A DNA stretch of 64,000 nt from Centroberyx gerrardi (Eukaryota; Chordata; Actinopteri; Beryciformes; Berycidae): positions 18,801,572 to 18,865,571 of the forward strand of contig NC_136008.1 of NCBI RefSeq assembly GCF_048128805.1, written 5' to 3'. The notes beneath the pieces are model-generated. The model had not been told where the DNA came from, searched no databases, and saw only the letters and a list, made by a program, of their open reading frames with translations. Both the position numbers and the translations under genes were made by a program. Below, in pieces: positions 33,381-46,590 of this stretch; the stretch's first letter is position 1; every line of letters starts with the position of its first letter.

Positions 33381-36315
33381 GACGGCAGAGAGAAGGGAAG
33401 AGTCAGGGAGAAGAAGGGGACAAGGTGAGAGGGAGGGGAGAGAAAAGTACAAAATTGAGGATATTCAGGGGAGGAAAGGGATGGGCGCTGGGGGAAGGGA
33501 CAGGAGAGGAGGTTTTTTTTTCTTTATTTTTCTTCCTCACATCATACATTGCTGCTTTATTGAGTTGCCTTGACATCTTGAGGTTGAGTCTGTTCTTTCT
33601 CTACAGCAGACACGTCACAATGTGGGGAAAAGCTTCTGCGCTGCCACTAAAATCAACTGAAACTGTTACTTATAATTTCAGCACTGTAAACATGCCTTAT
33701 TCAAACCAAAGGGAGCGAGCTGCACCCACTGGCTGAACTACAGTAGAAATGTTCTTCCATAAGAAACTAAAAATCTAAATATCGAGACCTCTTATCATTC
33801 ATCATCATATATACACTTTTAAACATTTAAAACCAAATTTCTTTTTGTTTTCAGTTCTTTGCAACTGCATCACACATGACAATTATGGAATAAGCCATGA
33901 TATCTTAATATATGAAATATCAGAATATACAATCTAAGGCCAGAGACAGATAAATGCTTGATATGTCACAGAAATACAAGATTATATGCTCATGCACTGG
34001 ATATAAATGTAAAATAAAATCTATGCTTTTGATATTGACCAACTGTGTTAAAGTTGTTGTGGGGAAAGCGTAACTTTTTTTTGGATACAAAGTTCCAGCT
34101 GGACCTTACAAGCTCAATAAGTGACAGAAATATGAAATACTTAATTTTTATTTTTATTATTTTGCATAGAAAACATTTGTGCACACAGCTCTTCCCGTCC
34201 TACAGCCTGTCGTCTAGTAAAAGTCTTGTAGCCTGCAATAGCAGTTCATACAACAAAGAATACTGATTTGTTCCATCTCATCTCCAATAAATCTAAAACC
34301 AACTCCAGACAAATTTCAGATCTCAGGAATTACAGAATAAATGATGACAGATGAGAAGCAGACATGGATGATTGGTACGACACTTAGAGGAAAGACGACA
34401 CTCATCCTGAAATTAGTAGCTGGTCATTTTATTTTCTCGTCTCTAACTTGCTCTAATGAAGCCAGATTCTCTCCATCAAACGCTAAGTCAACAGAGAGAG
34501 AGGGAACAATCTGGCTAGTGAGATCAAACAGTAAATTTGGAAAACAACTGCTTTTTGACACTAAACTAAATCCATCAAAAGGAACTGTACACAGTACCAA
34601 CAAGTTCTGTACAGTGCCAAGGAACAGTTCATGTGATTACAACTCAAAGCACCAAATTTTGAAACTCCATTAAGAAATCTTTGCTTTATTATGTTCATCT
34701 ACAGTTCAGTACCGTTGCTGCCAAGGTCAGGCATGAAATCACAAGGCAGTTTAAGTACACAGCCAACTGCACACTGTATTCTGTCTGCTTCTGACCCGCA
34801 GTGTTTTTACTGCAGAGATGCAAATAGCAGATAAAGCAGATAAGTTGCAACTTTATTTTCCCCTAGGGACAAAGATAAATGCTCTTATGTAATGGGACAA
34901 ACTTCGTTATAAACTAGTGCTGGTCTGGTAAATGTCATATTAAGGAACAAGAGGGCACAAGAGGTTTTTTCTTTCAATATACTTTGAACTTTATTCATAA
35001 AGAAATTCAGTATACAGTAAAATCCTTTTTCAGTTATGGTTATGAAAAGAACATACACACATGGCGTGACGAACAACACCCAGTCAGGTGATCGATAAGC
35101 CACTACAGCTTTCAAAATAGTTGAGCCGGAGCCATCGATTGAGAGTTTTAACACTATACAGCTGACAGCGGCAGCCATGTTGGCTCCACAATCCTACTTC
35201 ACAGCTGCTGTTGCTAAGTCTCTGGTGATTCTCTGAGAAGCAGCGCGCTCCTGTCCAGCTTGAGAGAGGAAGAGGACTCTGGCGCTCAACTCTGGCCCAA
35301 AGCGTCACGTCATGGACACTTCAAAAGCACTTTCACATTAGATCTGATGACAAACAGGCTGACACACTCTTCAGCGCCTTTGTCTCTCTTTCCATGGGCA
35401 TTTTTGAAGTGTCCTACATTAGTCGTTCTATATTGGTTATTCTTTGTCAGAATATTTTTAGGATGTCGGGCCTCTCACCATGCTGATGTTATAGAGGGTG
35501 TTGTTGCATATTTACAGCCAGCAACTTCGATTAAAAGGGGCAGCTACATTTTGCCCATAGTACAATCTAATCAAACTCCCTATCGGAGGCTGAGCTAAGC
35601 AACACTGAAATCAATTTTAACTGAACACAAAACTTGAATTGCTTTGGATAATGCTTGAAATCTGCATGTGTGGTGGAACGACACTGAACTGAAGCTGAAC
35701 TCCTCAGATGAATTTTTAAGGCATCAACGTTAACAACAATTTTAGACGTGGGATAATATAAAAGCAAGTCACAAACAAACAGTTTGGATGAAAATATGCA
35801 TCTTTGGAAAAGTTGTAGCAGTTGCTCCCTTTGGTTGTGTGTGTGTGTGTGTGTATAATCAATTACTTATTGATACAGAAATAAGTATAACGCAGGATCT
35901 CAGAGTACAGATATCTAAATTGCAGATATTTAGATTACGCAGTCAAATGTTTGAAGGCAAAAAGGCATTTGACTGAAACACTGGGTGCTAGTGGTTCAGC
36001 AGTGTGATCATTTGAGTAATCTATTGCATTTCAAAAGGGATTACAATTTTAATCATGTAATTAATCATCTGCAATGGATTACCTCTCCACTACACACCCC
36101 GTGTGTGTAGAGGAGAGGTACTCACTCCATTTTACACCCTGGAATGAATTTAACCAAACACATAACTGATATTGGTGATGTACCAATGGGGCAGTTTAAC
36201 CAATCAGGTGATTTTTTCTTCAGGGGTACCAATGTCCAATAGAAATGCTTCTTGAAGATCAATAATGTTAGCCAGTGTAGAATGAGAAAAGGGATTGGGA
36301 CTACGGAAAAGGGAA
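33381..36315. other. Interval between the two CD225 terminal exons
   Basis: AT-rich sequence with no convincing exon on either strand. The 3' UTR of the normal last exon should start at 36315. Candidate minus-strand signals are ATTAAA (36048-36053) and AATAAA (34990-34995). A hairpin with near-perfect 17-bp arms lies at 36081-36119. Confidence 0.4.
36081..36119. repeat. Hairpin, 17-bp arms, 5-base loop
   Basis: ACCTCTCCACTACACAC at 36081-36097 pairs with 36103-36119, with one mismatch. It lies in the probable 3' UTR of the CD225 gene. Confidence 0.85.
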
Positions 36316-36468
36316 TTAGCGCAAACTGGACGAGACGACGACGACGTAGATGATGGAGAGGATCAAGAGGGTGAGGCCGATTCCCAGGGACACGTGGTTC
36401 AGTATCTTGGCCATCCTGCTGCTGCGCTCCGCCGACAGCTGGTCCCCCGCATGGTTGGCTTCACGCGC
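36316..36468 (-). CDS. CD225 gene, normal last coding exon
   Basis: The acceptor TTCAG precedes [17 protein letters not shown]; the exon ends with [12 protein letters not shown]-type hydrophobic sequence and TAA at 36318-36316. It encodes the intracellular loop and transmembrane helix 2 of the CD225 fold. Confidence 0.88.
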   Translation of the reverse strand, partial: AREANHAGDQLSAERSSRMAKILNHVSLGIGLTLLILSIIYVVVVSSSLR

Positions 36469-39400
36469 CTGAAGGAGGGAGGGAGGAGGAAGAGGGAGGA
36501 GGAAGAGGGAGGGAGGGAGGGGATGGGTGGTATTAGAGAGAAAAAAACAATTAGCAAAGATGAATGAGGGGGAGCGACGTGTCAGTGAGAGTCAAAATTA
36601 AAGTGAAAGGGAGAATACAAGTGTGAGAGCGACAGAGGGAGAGATGTGAAGGAGGGGTGAATGGAGGAATGGGGGAAATAGACACAGGTGAACAACAAGA
36701 AAGGGGTACAGAGTGAGAGAGGGAAGGAGACAGAAAACAGATGGGGAAGAGGAACATGTAAGGAAAGAAAGACTGAACATTTTGGAGCATGAGGACGACC
36801 ATGCAGGCCATGCAAGCAGAGTCCGAAATTCACTGTCTGGCCCACCTGCCAAGGGCTGATCACCTAAAAAATCAATCTGCTAAGAATAATTTTCACCGGG
36901 CCAAAATAATGAATATACATTTTTCATAGAAATATGTCACCTTACCGTGCTATTTCATGTATAGAATCAGGTACTGTGTGTTAATTTAAAACATTTAAAA
37001 TGACTCACTATATACTATAGATCAATTTTGTAATTTATCATGAAGTGCAACTGAACTCAGTATAACTGAGGCATTCAAATGTTATTGTCTTAAAAAGTTA
37101 AGACAATAACATTTATGTGCCAAAGACTAATATTACTGGTATTGGGTGGCTGTTGATTTCAGACCCTGTATGCAAGCAGTGTTGTGCAAGTTCACACTTC
37201 ACAAGAGCTAGCTCAAAGTTCAGTTCACACAGATTAAAATGAACTAGTTCACGTTCATAGTTCACAATTTTGAATTTTGAACTAAGTTCACAGTCCCAAA
37301 AAATGAACTAGTTCACGTTCATTTCTTCTGTTTTTTTTAAATGAGCTGCTCCGAGCTATTCATTTTCAATAGAACCTCCTCCTACCCATCCATCCCCAGC
37401 CCCCAATCATTGCCACTGCCCACTTCCCAAACTAAATTAATTACTGTAACATTATACTACTATAGAATCACAGACAGAGATTACTTTTAAAAGCCAAGAA
37501 AAACCAATGTGAGTAGGCTATATGTTTTACCACTTAAACAATGTGTCATATTATGCAGAAAGTGAAAAAAAGAGGTGCAGTAAAGGTATAGGCTACTGTA
37601 GATGCAATGGAAATTTTATTTAGCCTGCATGAACCAAATTATGCAGCAGTTCAAAAACATTAAATAGATTCATATGCTTCCAAGCGAGCTGGTACAGGCT
37701 CCACCACTGGCTTCATTACAGTCGCTAGCTGAAAGATGTGCTATGATTTCAGTTCTGCAGAGCAAACAATTTAGAGTATTTAGAGTACTTCAGCAGTACC
37801 GGTAGCTGTGTCTGAATTGCCTAGCCATGCCGGGTGCCGTAAATCCTCGGGTACCGTAAAACCCAGTGCGTGAGCGTCGTTATTAGTTGCAAACGGATAC
37901 GTTCAGTTCACCGTTCACCAAAAACATGAGCACGTTCATCAGCGCGTTCATGCACAACACTGCATGCAAGTCACTGAGACAGAATCATGTTGGCCTGATA
38001 GCACTAGCAGCTTGGCTGTGGAAATACTGTACATCTGAAGGACTAACACACAAGAGGAGTGCAGCCACAGCAAGACTCAATGTCAGATGAATGCAGCTTT
38101 TCACATTTCTTTTCAAAGAGATTTCTTGAGTAGTGTCAACAGGCGGAATCATAGTTGAGAGCGTTATTATCCTTTTTTGATAAGGTCATCTTAAACCTGA
38201 GATCATCTTTGACCATTAACTTTCATGTAACAAAGATGCAAACACACATTTAAAAAAGGATGCGTCATTTCTCAACACATCCATGAGTCTTTCTGGGGCC
38301 AACACATCCTGTGTTACTTTTCAACATAACGTGTGTTAAAGGGTTAATCATGACATTATTTTATGAACGTATTGAAAAGTAATGCAGGATGTGTCTTTGC
38401 TCTAGGCAGACACATTAATATGTTAAAAAGGCGAGGGCAGAGCCATGATAGCCTGGTAGTTCCAGTGTCAGGAGGGGTAGCAGCATGTCAGTCCTGATAA
38501 CACAGATACAGCAGTCTGGGAAACATCCAGCAAACTACCTCATGTGTTGACATTGGAAATGCTCTGGCCTGGAGTAGCAAGCTGAAGTGCAAACAATGCA
38601 TTGTACAGCAAAGTAATGAGTCTGAGTATGACTAAAAATGAATCTCATCCCCTATATCTCTCCTGCGTTTCCTGACATTCTCTCCACTGTATTATCACAC
38701 TATTATGAGTCCTTGCAATCAGAAACAATGGTTTAAAGTGTATGGCCGCAGTGCATTCCCAAAACAACAGCTGGAATAAATTCACCCATTGGGCAAACAC
38801 ACACAGTAATGCCAGAGCTACTATACTAAATACTCCCTAAAGCTTTAGCCAGCACATTAACCTACACACCAAACATTTTGATAAGAGTATTCATGCTGGA
38901 AGGGGAGTGTCGGGAGTATTTATCTCTACTCTATTAGCAAATGAGACAGAAATGGCTTCAAATAATAATGATATCGCAAGAAGAACCCCTGCCTGGCCTC
39001 ATCTGCTCTGGTCTGGTTTCTCTCTTCTATCTAGCATACTTTGAGGCAGGAGGAATAGTTGTGTGCCACAAAGAGCATCGTCCTGTGAGCGTAACATTGA
39101 GATTCAACGCAGCAGAGTCGAACAAACAGGACAGGAGGATATGAAACACATTCTTTAGCCAGCAGTCTGGCTCCCAGCGCCACGAGAGTCTGTAGGTAAA
39201 GTAACCCAAGAGGAACCGAGAGTAACAGAGTATATTAGCCGTTACAGGTTTAATCAGGTAAACAGCAATCTGCAAGAGATTACATTTACAAAGCAACCTT
39301 CACAGCCTTGGTTATGAGGTATGGTAGATGAATACGAGGCACACCTACTCTCTCCATGAAAAAGACTGATGAGGTGAATCCAGGCAAAAGCTTTAATGTA

Positions 39401-42400
39401 CAGTAGATGAGGGGGAGGAGAAAGATTTAAGAGGAACTTTTTCAGCCTTGATAAACAGGATTGTGAAAAAGAGAGCGAGCCTCAATATTGGGCAATGGGC
39501 ACGTGTCTGAATTTCTGTATAAAAAGATAACAAGCAATTGGCCTGCAATCCATTTTGGATGCGATCCTCCTGGTTTGAGAAACAAAGCTCCAAGTTCGTC
39601 TATAAAGCCACTCTGTGTCTTTAACCAGAAACCAGCCCACAGTTTTAATCTAATCAAACTCCCACTCCCTCTCACACACCCCTATTAAAACAAGCTCTGG
39701 TTCCTGCACTCGCCTGTCTCTGTGTGTACTTGAATGCATCTGAGTGTGTGTGTGTGTGTGTGTGTTTTCTGTATCTGCCGTGAGAAGGCATTGTCGGCTA
39801 TAGTAAAGCCGGTCATGATTACCAGCAGCTGTCTGGCTTGCTTTCATGCACGGCTGTGTCCCGTTCCAACAATGTGGCTCCATTCTCCTGCTCCTACACA
39901 CTTTACACATGGCTGCATCTCATTCCAACACCGCTGCTCCCTAACATTTACCCTTCGGAACTGAAATGCATCTCAAGTCAACTTTTGCTCCTTGCTATGT
40001 TCCTGCATTTTTGCTCACTCCCTTAAAGGAATACACCAATTTTTCTTTATCAACGAGTTTATAAAAGAACTTGTCAAACAGTTAGTGTATTTCTTTAACA
40101 GATCTGAAAAGAGTTCCATACGTTCCATACTTGCGTTTATATACTCTAGTCTTCCTGATTAATTCCCAAATACACTATCATTTATTATTTTTGCCTTCTG
40201 ATTTCCCTCTTCTTTCGTGTTTAAATTTAAGTAAACAAAATTAATTGGCCTATACTAAATTTAGCTAGACTAATTATACTAAACCATTAGCGTTTCTGTT
40301 GGTGACTTTGTTGTTCACATTTCAGCTTATAATCCTTTCAGATCTGTGAACTTAAATGGTCGAGGACATTAACAAAGTCAGCATCTCCGAGGAATGGAAC
40401 TTGGCCGAGGTCTAATTGCATAACAACCTCTTTATTGGATCATCTAGATGCCACTGCCTCGTCTCTCCTCCTGTCAAATGGCCACTCTGTTACAGTAAAA
40501 CAAAAATCTGCCCTATTTCAGTAAAATTAGACAACTGAATCAGTTTTTGTAAACATGAGCAACTCTCTCCCAAAGCTCGAACCAGAGAAGTCATGAAAGG
40601 ACAGTCAGGAGCTGCTCTGATTCTTTTTCAACGAAGCCCCAATCTGTCTTTACAGCATGGCATCCGTTGTTGTCAATGTCAAATTAACTGACTGAACATT
40701 TGAAACATGGACTGAAACATGGACTGATATTATATGATAGTATATGGCGAGTTTTTTTACATGTAGTTTGTAGCTGTAAAAGGTTTATTTACATATCTGT
40801 GTCTTGAGTTACAATAGGTTATGAAAGTTAGCAAAAAGCTTAGTTTACATGCACAAGTCAAGAGTCTTTATGAATGTATGTAGACTTCTATGGTCAAATA
40901 TATTGTGGATTGTGGCATCAAGGGGCGTAGAAACACTACAAAAGATGGCTTTGATTCAGCACCAATTAGGCCTTCCTACTCACTTAAAAACTCATTTTAC
41001 ATAACAACAACCTCTGTATTGGATCAACTAGGCACCACTTGCTCTGTTCTTCTCCATCTAAAGATTTTTTACTTTGTTTCATTGCTAGAATATTTGACAG
41101 TCAGGGATTGTGGACGATTGTAGACCGGGAGGTCAGAGGTCAGGAAGGTCTCTGTAAGCAGCAGGCCAAACTGCCAGAGTGACTTAAACCAAACAAATCA
41201 CATGTGAGTCACACATCGCTGCTATCTGTGGGCTAATACAGTCAGGTGGAAATTCCCTCAGTGGTCTTGATAAACAGTCATAAGTGGAAGAAGCTCTAAC
41301 CTCAAGACTAGTTTCACATTCAGGGTTCACACACTTTTTCACCAATGACTTTCAATGACTTTTCCATGACTTCTCCACAACCTTAACTTAATTTCCATGA
41401 CCGAAAGAAATGACTTCTCTGCGGTACCACTGAAAATTTTGTACTGTAACACTGTATAAGTAAAATTAGGTCTGCATTTCAAACATATGGTGCCTCTCTA
41501 GGACAAATAAACACCAGACACACCTAGATACATTTTGTCATATTTTAAATGCAATACCAGTTTAAAATTTTTGTCAGTGTCTCAAAAGATAAATCAAAAA
41601 TGCCATCACATTTTCTATCAGAGAGAGAGCATGAGAAAAAGAGAGAATGAAAGAGAGAGAGAGACAGACAAAGAGTAGTAGAGCAGTAGGAAGGCAAAAG
41701 GACTTTCAGCACTTATTAATGCTAATCCAAAATCAGCAGCTACAGTCATGCACTGTAGCTAGGAAAATCAATTAGTATGCAGTGTGTGCTTTTGGACACA
41801 CCCAACATCTATATTTCTTTAGTAGGAGGATAAAAGAAAGTAAAAATATATTTTACAAGAACAGGGACATGGTAAACACACTGGTCATGTCTGTTAATCT
41901 GCTGTTCCAAGAAGAATTTCACTCATATCAGGGTAGGTAAGGATTTTTCTGCAGTGTTTGTGGAACACTTTGTAAACCAAAACCGTGGCATGAAAACCTT
42001 CCAACTTCAACTGTGGTGTTTTTCTTTTTGTTTCTTTAACTGATAGACCTAAATGAATTACAGTGACAGCCCTTTATGTGCTGAGAAAATGTCATGACCA
42101 TGTGGGCCATAAAGCCATAAAATCCATTAGCATCAATCTAAAATTCAGGCTCATACTTCCTGAAAGAAGTTTTTTCGAAGCGACATCTGTCATCAGCGAT
42201 ATTAAAGGCAGAACACTTTATTGAAGATATCTAAGTAAAGGAAGCATACTGCAATCATATGAGGGAGAGAGCATTAAAGTTTACCAAACCCTCAGATCAA
42301 TTTCACTACTGCTGTAAAACCCCAAAGTGGCGCACAGCTTCCTCATCCAAAGACTTATTACAGGAAGAGATATTGAATCGACAACCCCAATAACCGTCAT

Positions 42401-44032
42401 CTCTACATTCATTAACCCTGTGACTGTGTGCATGTGTGTGTGTGTGTGTGTGAGATCTTTAATGTCTCCACCACACCAAACTGTCGAGCCTGTTAGTAAG
42501 CCTGTATCTGTCTGTAGCACTCAGCACAGCTTTGTTGCAAGCTCAACTATTAAAAGACTGACTCAGGTCTTCAGCAAATAAATAACTAATTTGGGCTGAA
42601 TCTCTACATAAGCGATTCTCAAACTACGAGTTGGGAGCTCCCAGCTCATCCACGCATTACAAGAAGGTTTTAGTAGAATATTTTAATACTTTAGTGAGTC
42701 CAATTTCAACACGGCACTTCAAAAAATGAAGCAAAATGTCTCCATCAGCCTGGGTGCCTAGAGACTAGATAAAGAGCTGCACTTTCCTGTTTACACAAAC
42801 CCTATTGATTGATTCATGCATGTGAGCCAGAGGAAAGGAGAGGTGATTTTCTGGTTGGGAGGGGGGCTAAAGCCTAGATGAGCATAGGATCTACCAGCTG
42901 AATATTTTGCAGTAGCGTTCAACCTAGTAACTGACGTGTAGCATACAAAGTGTAAAGGGATGGGACGATGTGTTGAAATTCAATATATCGCAATAGGTTA
43001 GCATGGCCTAAAGCCTATTGGAGGAATATTGTTTTCTAATGTTTTTGTTTTTGTTACTTTGTACAATAAATCTGAACTACAACTTACAGTGAAATATCTA
43101 ATGAACATTCTTCTTTATTATCGTCCTCATTATTATTATTACATATTAATTAACTTATTTTTGGTTTTTATATGCACTGCTGTATCACCAAGAATATTCT
43201 TATTATTTTTTCTTACTGTTATTATTATTTTAATTATTATTACTATCGATTCTATTTATTTATTTTATTTTATTATTAGTTTATATATAGGCTATATTTA
43301 TACATAGACTACTACTGCTATTTTATATGTTGAATTATTACTATATATTGTTTCTTCTTTCACTTCTCGTTTTCTGTATCCCCCTTCCCCTCACATAATG
43401 TTTACATGTTTGTCTTTTGTCTGCTTTTGTCAGTCTTAAAAAAGAGATGGTATCTGTAATGTCATAATTTGCATATTTACAAATGTTTCTGTACTTCGGT
43501 CTCCATTCTCAATAAAAAATGTTCAAACAAAAAAAAAAAATCTAATGAACATAAGAGCATTGTGAAAATCTTTTGAGAAAAAGTTCAGATAAGTGCTTCT
43601 TCAGAATAAACTGCTTGTATGTATCTTAACCAATATCTTATAATGATATTATTATATTGAATGACACACTGGCACTTCAATTCTATTTGATGCTTTCTGC
43701 TATTGGCTCAGTTTTCCTGTTTGTTCCTGTCTGTCTCTCCGCCTGGCTGGCCGTCTGTCTATCTCTCTTGTTTCATCTGCCAGCTGCATGTGTGTGACTC
43801 TGCCTGTCTGGCTGTTGATGTGTCTGCCTGTGGTTTTCTGCCTACTTCATGTGAAAGCTGTTTGTGCCATTGTAAAGAAAGATGGGGAGGAGAGAAAAAG
43901 AAAGTGGGAGAGAGAGAGAGTGAGTGAGAGAGTGGTGGGTGATATTTGTGAGAAAATCCCTGAGCGCAGAACTGAATACTGTTGATGAAAGACAGGATGG
44001 AACAGATATCAAAAGCATGGGCTTCCAGAGAG

Positions 44033-44101
<69 letters not shown>

Positions 44102-46529
44102 TGTTAAATGTTTATCTCTCTAACTGCTTGTTATAGAGAGAAGAGAGACATTATGATAACATAACTGTCACACAGTCCTGTACTATTTCCTTTCAGTTCA
44201 GTTCAGTTCATTTCAGTTCAGGTAAAATAAAGATTAAGTGCTAAACTGTGCAAAAACACAAAAGTGGAAAGTGCAACATAATCATCTGTCTGTCATTCCA
44301 CACTTTCAGTATCACTCTGTCCACAAGCCTGTCTGTCCGTCTTCCTGTCTGTGTGTATGGGTGCCCTATCAGTCGACATGTGCTGGAACATTCTGTGACA
44401 CCTCAGCCACCCACTCCCCACCCTTCACCCCCACCCCTTGACCTATGACTCCGCCCTGAGCCTTCCCCTCTGTGATTGGATGACGGCTGGGTCAGCAAGG
44501 GCCAACGGTGGGGAAAATGCGACCCCATTCCATTCCATGAAATTGCACCCTACACACATAGCTGTTTTCATACTAGAACAGATACACACAGATACAGGAA
44601 CACTGGCTCTGTGTTTAGCAGGTTTTTTTTAAAAGGGTCCGGGGCTCACGTGCACACGGCTGCTGTTGTTTACGTAGGCTAAACAGACGCAGCCTCCAGG
44701 CCGCAGCTTATTTCAGGGACGTCTGGCTCCTCAAAGTGCGCTCTGTGTGACTTCAAACTTCAAAGGTCCAGTAGGTAGCTGTTTAAAAAGCCATCTGGGA
44801 TTTATTACAGTCTGGCTAGAAGGGGTCACAAGCCTTTCCCTGGTGCTTCCACACACAAGAAAAAAACAGAAGCACAATGTCTCCATTAGCCCGAGTCCCT
44901 AGGTGAGACTAGATATATTTAAACGGCGAGGCAGTGATTTACAGCTAGGATAAGGCATGATGTAAAGCAGAGTGGATTCTTTAATTCTTTATTTTTGATC
45001 AACAGTAATTAAATGATAATAACTTTTAGATGTTATGCTTCTGCCAAGCATGTGGTTCGTCAACAGCAGATAATGTGGTTGCTAAGCGACACGCAAGCAC
45101 CGGTATGAGTGGCGATTTTCGTTTGGTGAATTAATATTTAAGTTCACTTTTATGTGGTCACAGCTAGGTGTGTGTTTGATATATTACGTCTTGAAATGTG
45201 ATTCAGCCAATCAGAATATAAGATTAGATCATATTTATACATCTTAGAGCTACAGAATGATAATTGGAATTTGTCTCAAACTGAAAAAGTTGGAAAAGAT
45301 CTTTTGAAAAGGTAAGGTACGAAAATTCTATTTTTTTAGTCCTATTTTCACCTCAATGATGGCAAGGCTGCTGGCTTGAGTTCTTGTGTATTCATAGTAT
45401 TTCATTTTACAGTACTCACAGGACTCTATGGAGTATTTCATGACCTCACGGCCATCTTGCCTGACTAATGACATGTGTTTGTAATCATGTTGTCTTCTAG
45501 CGCCAACACTGCCAGAGACAGAGATTCCAGTCCCACTGCAGCCACCCATACTACAATTACATGCAGTGCTTTGGGCAAATGTTTAATTCCAAAATGCTAT
45601 ACAGGTTATCCATTTTGGAAAGGTTTTGGTCCCTGAAATTGATCAGCCAATATTTCAATTATGGCTTCTATGGTGAAAACCATAACTTTTTTATGCAAAA
45701 AGTCTCGATATATGTCAAGTAATGTGCTTTACTTTTATTCCAGCAATCATTTTGTAAGAGTAGGCATCATTTTCGTATGGTGGATATCATTTTGTAATGA
45801 AACTAAGCGCTAATTAGTTGTAGAGAGCTGGGAAGCTTTGAATGGCTGTAATCAGTCTCTCATCCATTTTGCACTTGCCAGGTGGAACTGTTGTTCATCA
45901 AACTAAATCACATCAGTAGGGAAACAAGGAAGCGTGGAAATTTGTTTGGCAGTTGACCATCAAAGTTCCCCTGGTTGCTCAGCTCTGTAGGAAATTAATT
46001 GACTTGTGGTAAATTGTTGATTGTGTTGCTCACAGTGTGAACGCGGGCGAGTGTGGTACTTTCTGTTCTGACATGATCACAAACCCACAATACCCAAAGG
46101 GAAACTGTACCTACAGTGACCATTTCGATTACCATTATGTTTGCTTAGTGGACCATGATAGAAGGAACATGACATTTTTGACTAGTAAATTGTTAATTTG
46201 CAAGGCTTGAAATGGAGTCGTGTCAGCAACTACCTTTAATTCTTTTTTATCATTCATCAGTGCGATTGCCACTGAAACACAGTCACACCTTACAAGTTTG
46301 TCTGCTAATCATTAATAATGCAATGTTGGCACAATATTCATAGTATTCTGTTACATCACCACACGGCCATCATGGCAGGAAAATAACAGGTGTTGTAATC
46401 GAATGACAGCCACAGCCAATGAGCTGTGTAGGTAAATCACCATGAAATGCATGTGACATCATGGGAATATTATGAAGAGTCTGAATGCATGTGTGTGCAT
46501 AGGATGAGACAGAGGGAAAGTATCTGTGT

Positions 46530-46590
<61 letters not shown>

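Noticed and set aside
33235-33573. 112-codon plus-strand open frame opposite the duplicate CD225 exon
   Set aside because: Mostly the GAGAG repeat; the minus strand explains the non-repeat part by homology.
41330-41410. Possible hAT end (CAGGGTTCACACACTTTTTC)
   Set aside because: The start looks like a known fish repeat, but I could not find the opposite end or a duplication, so no element is called.
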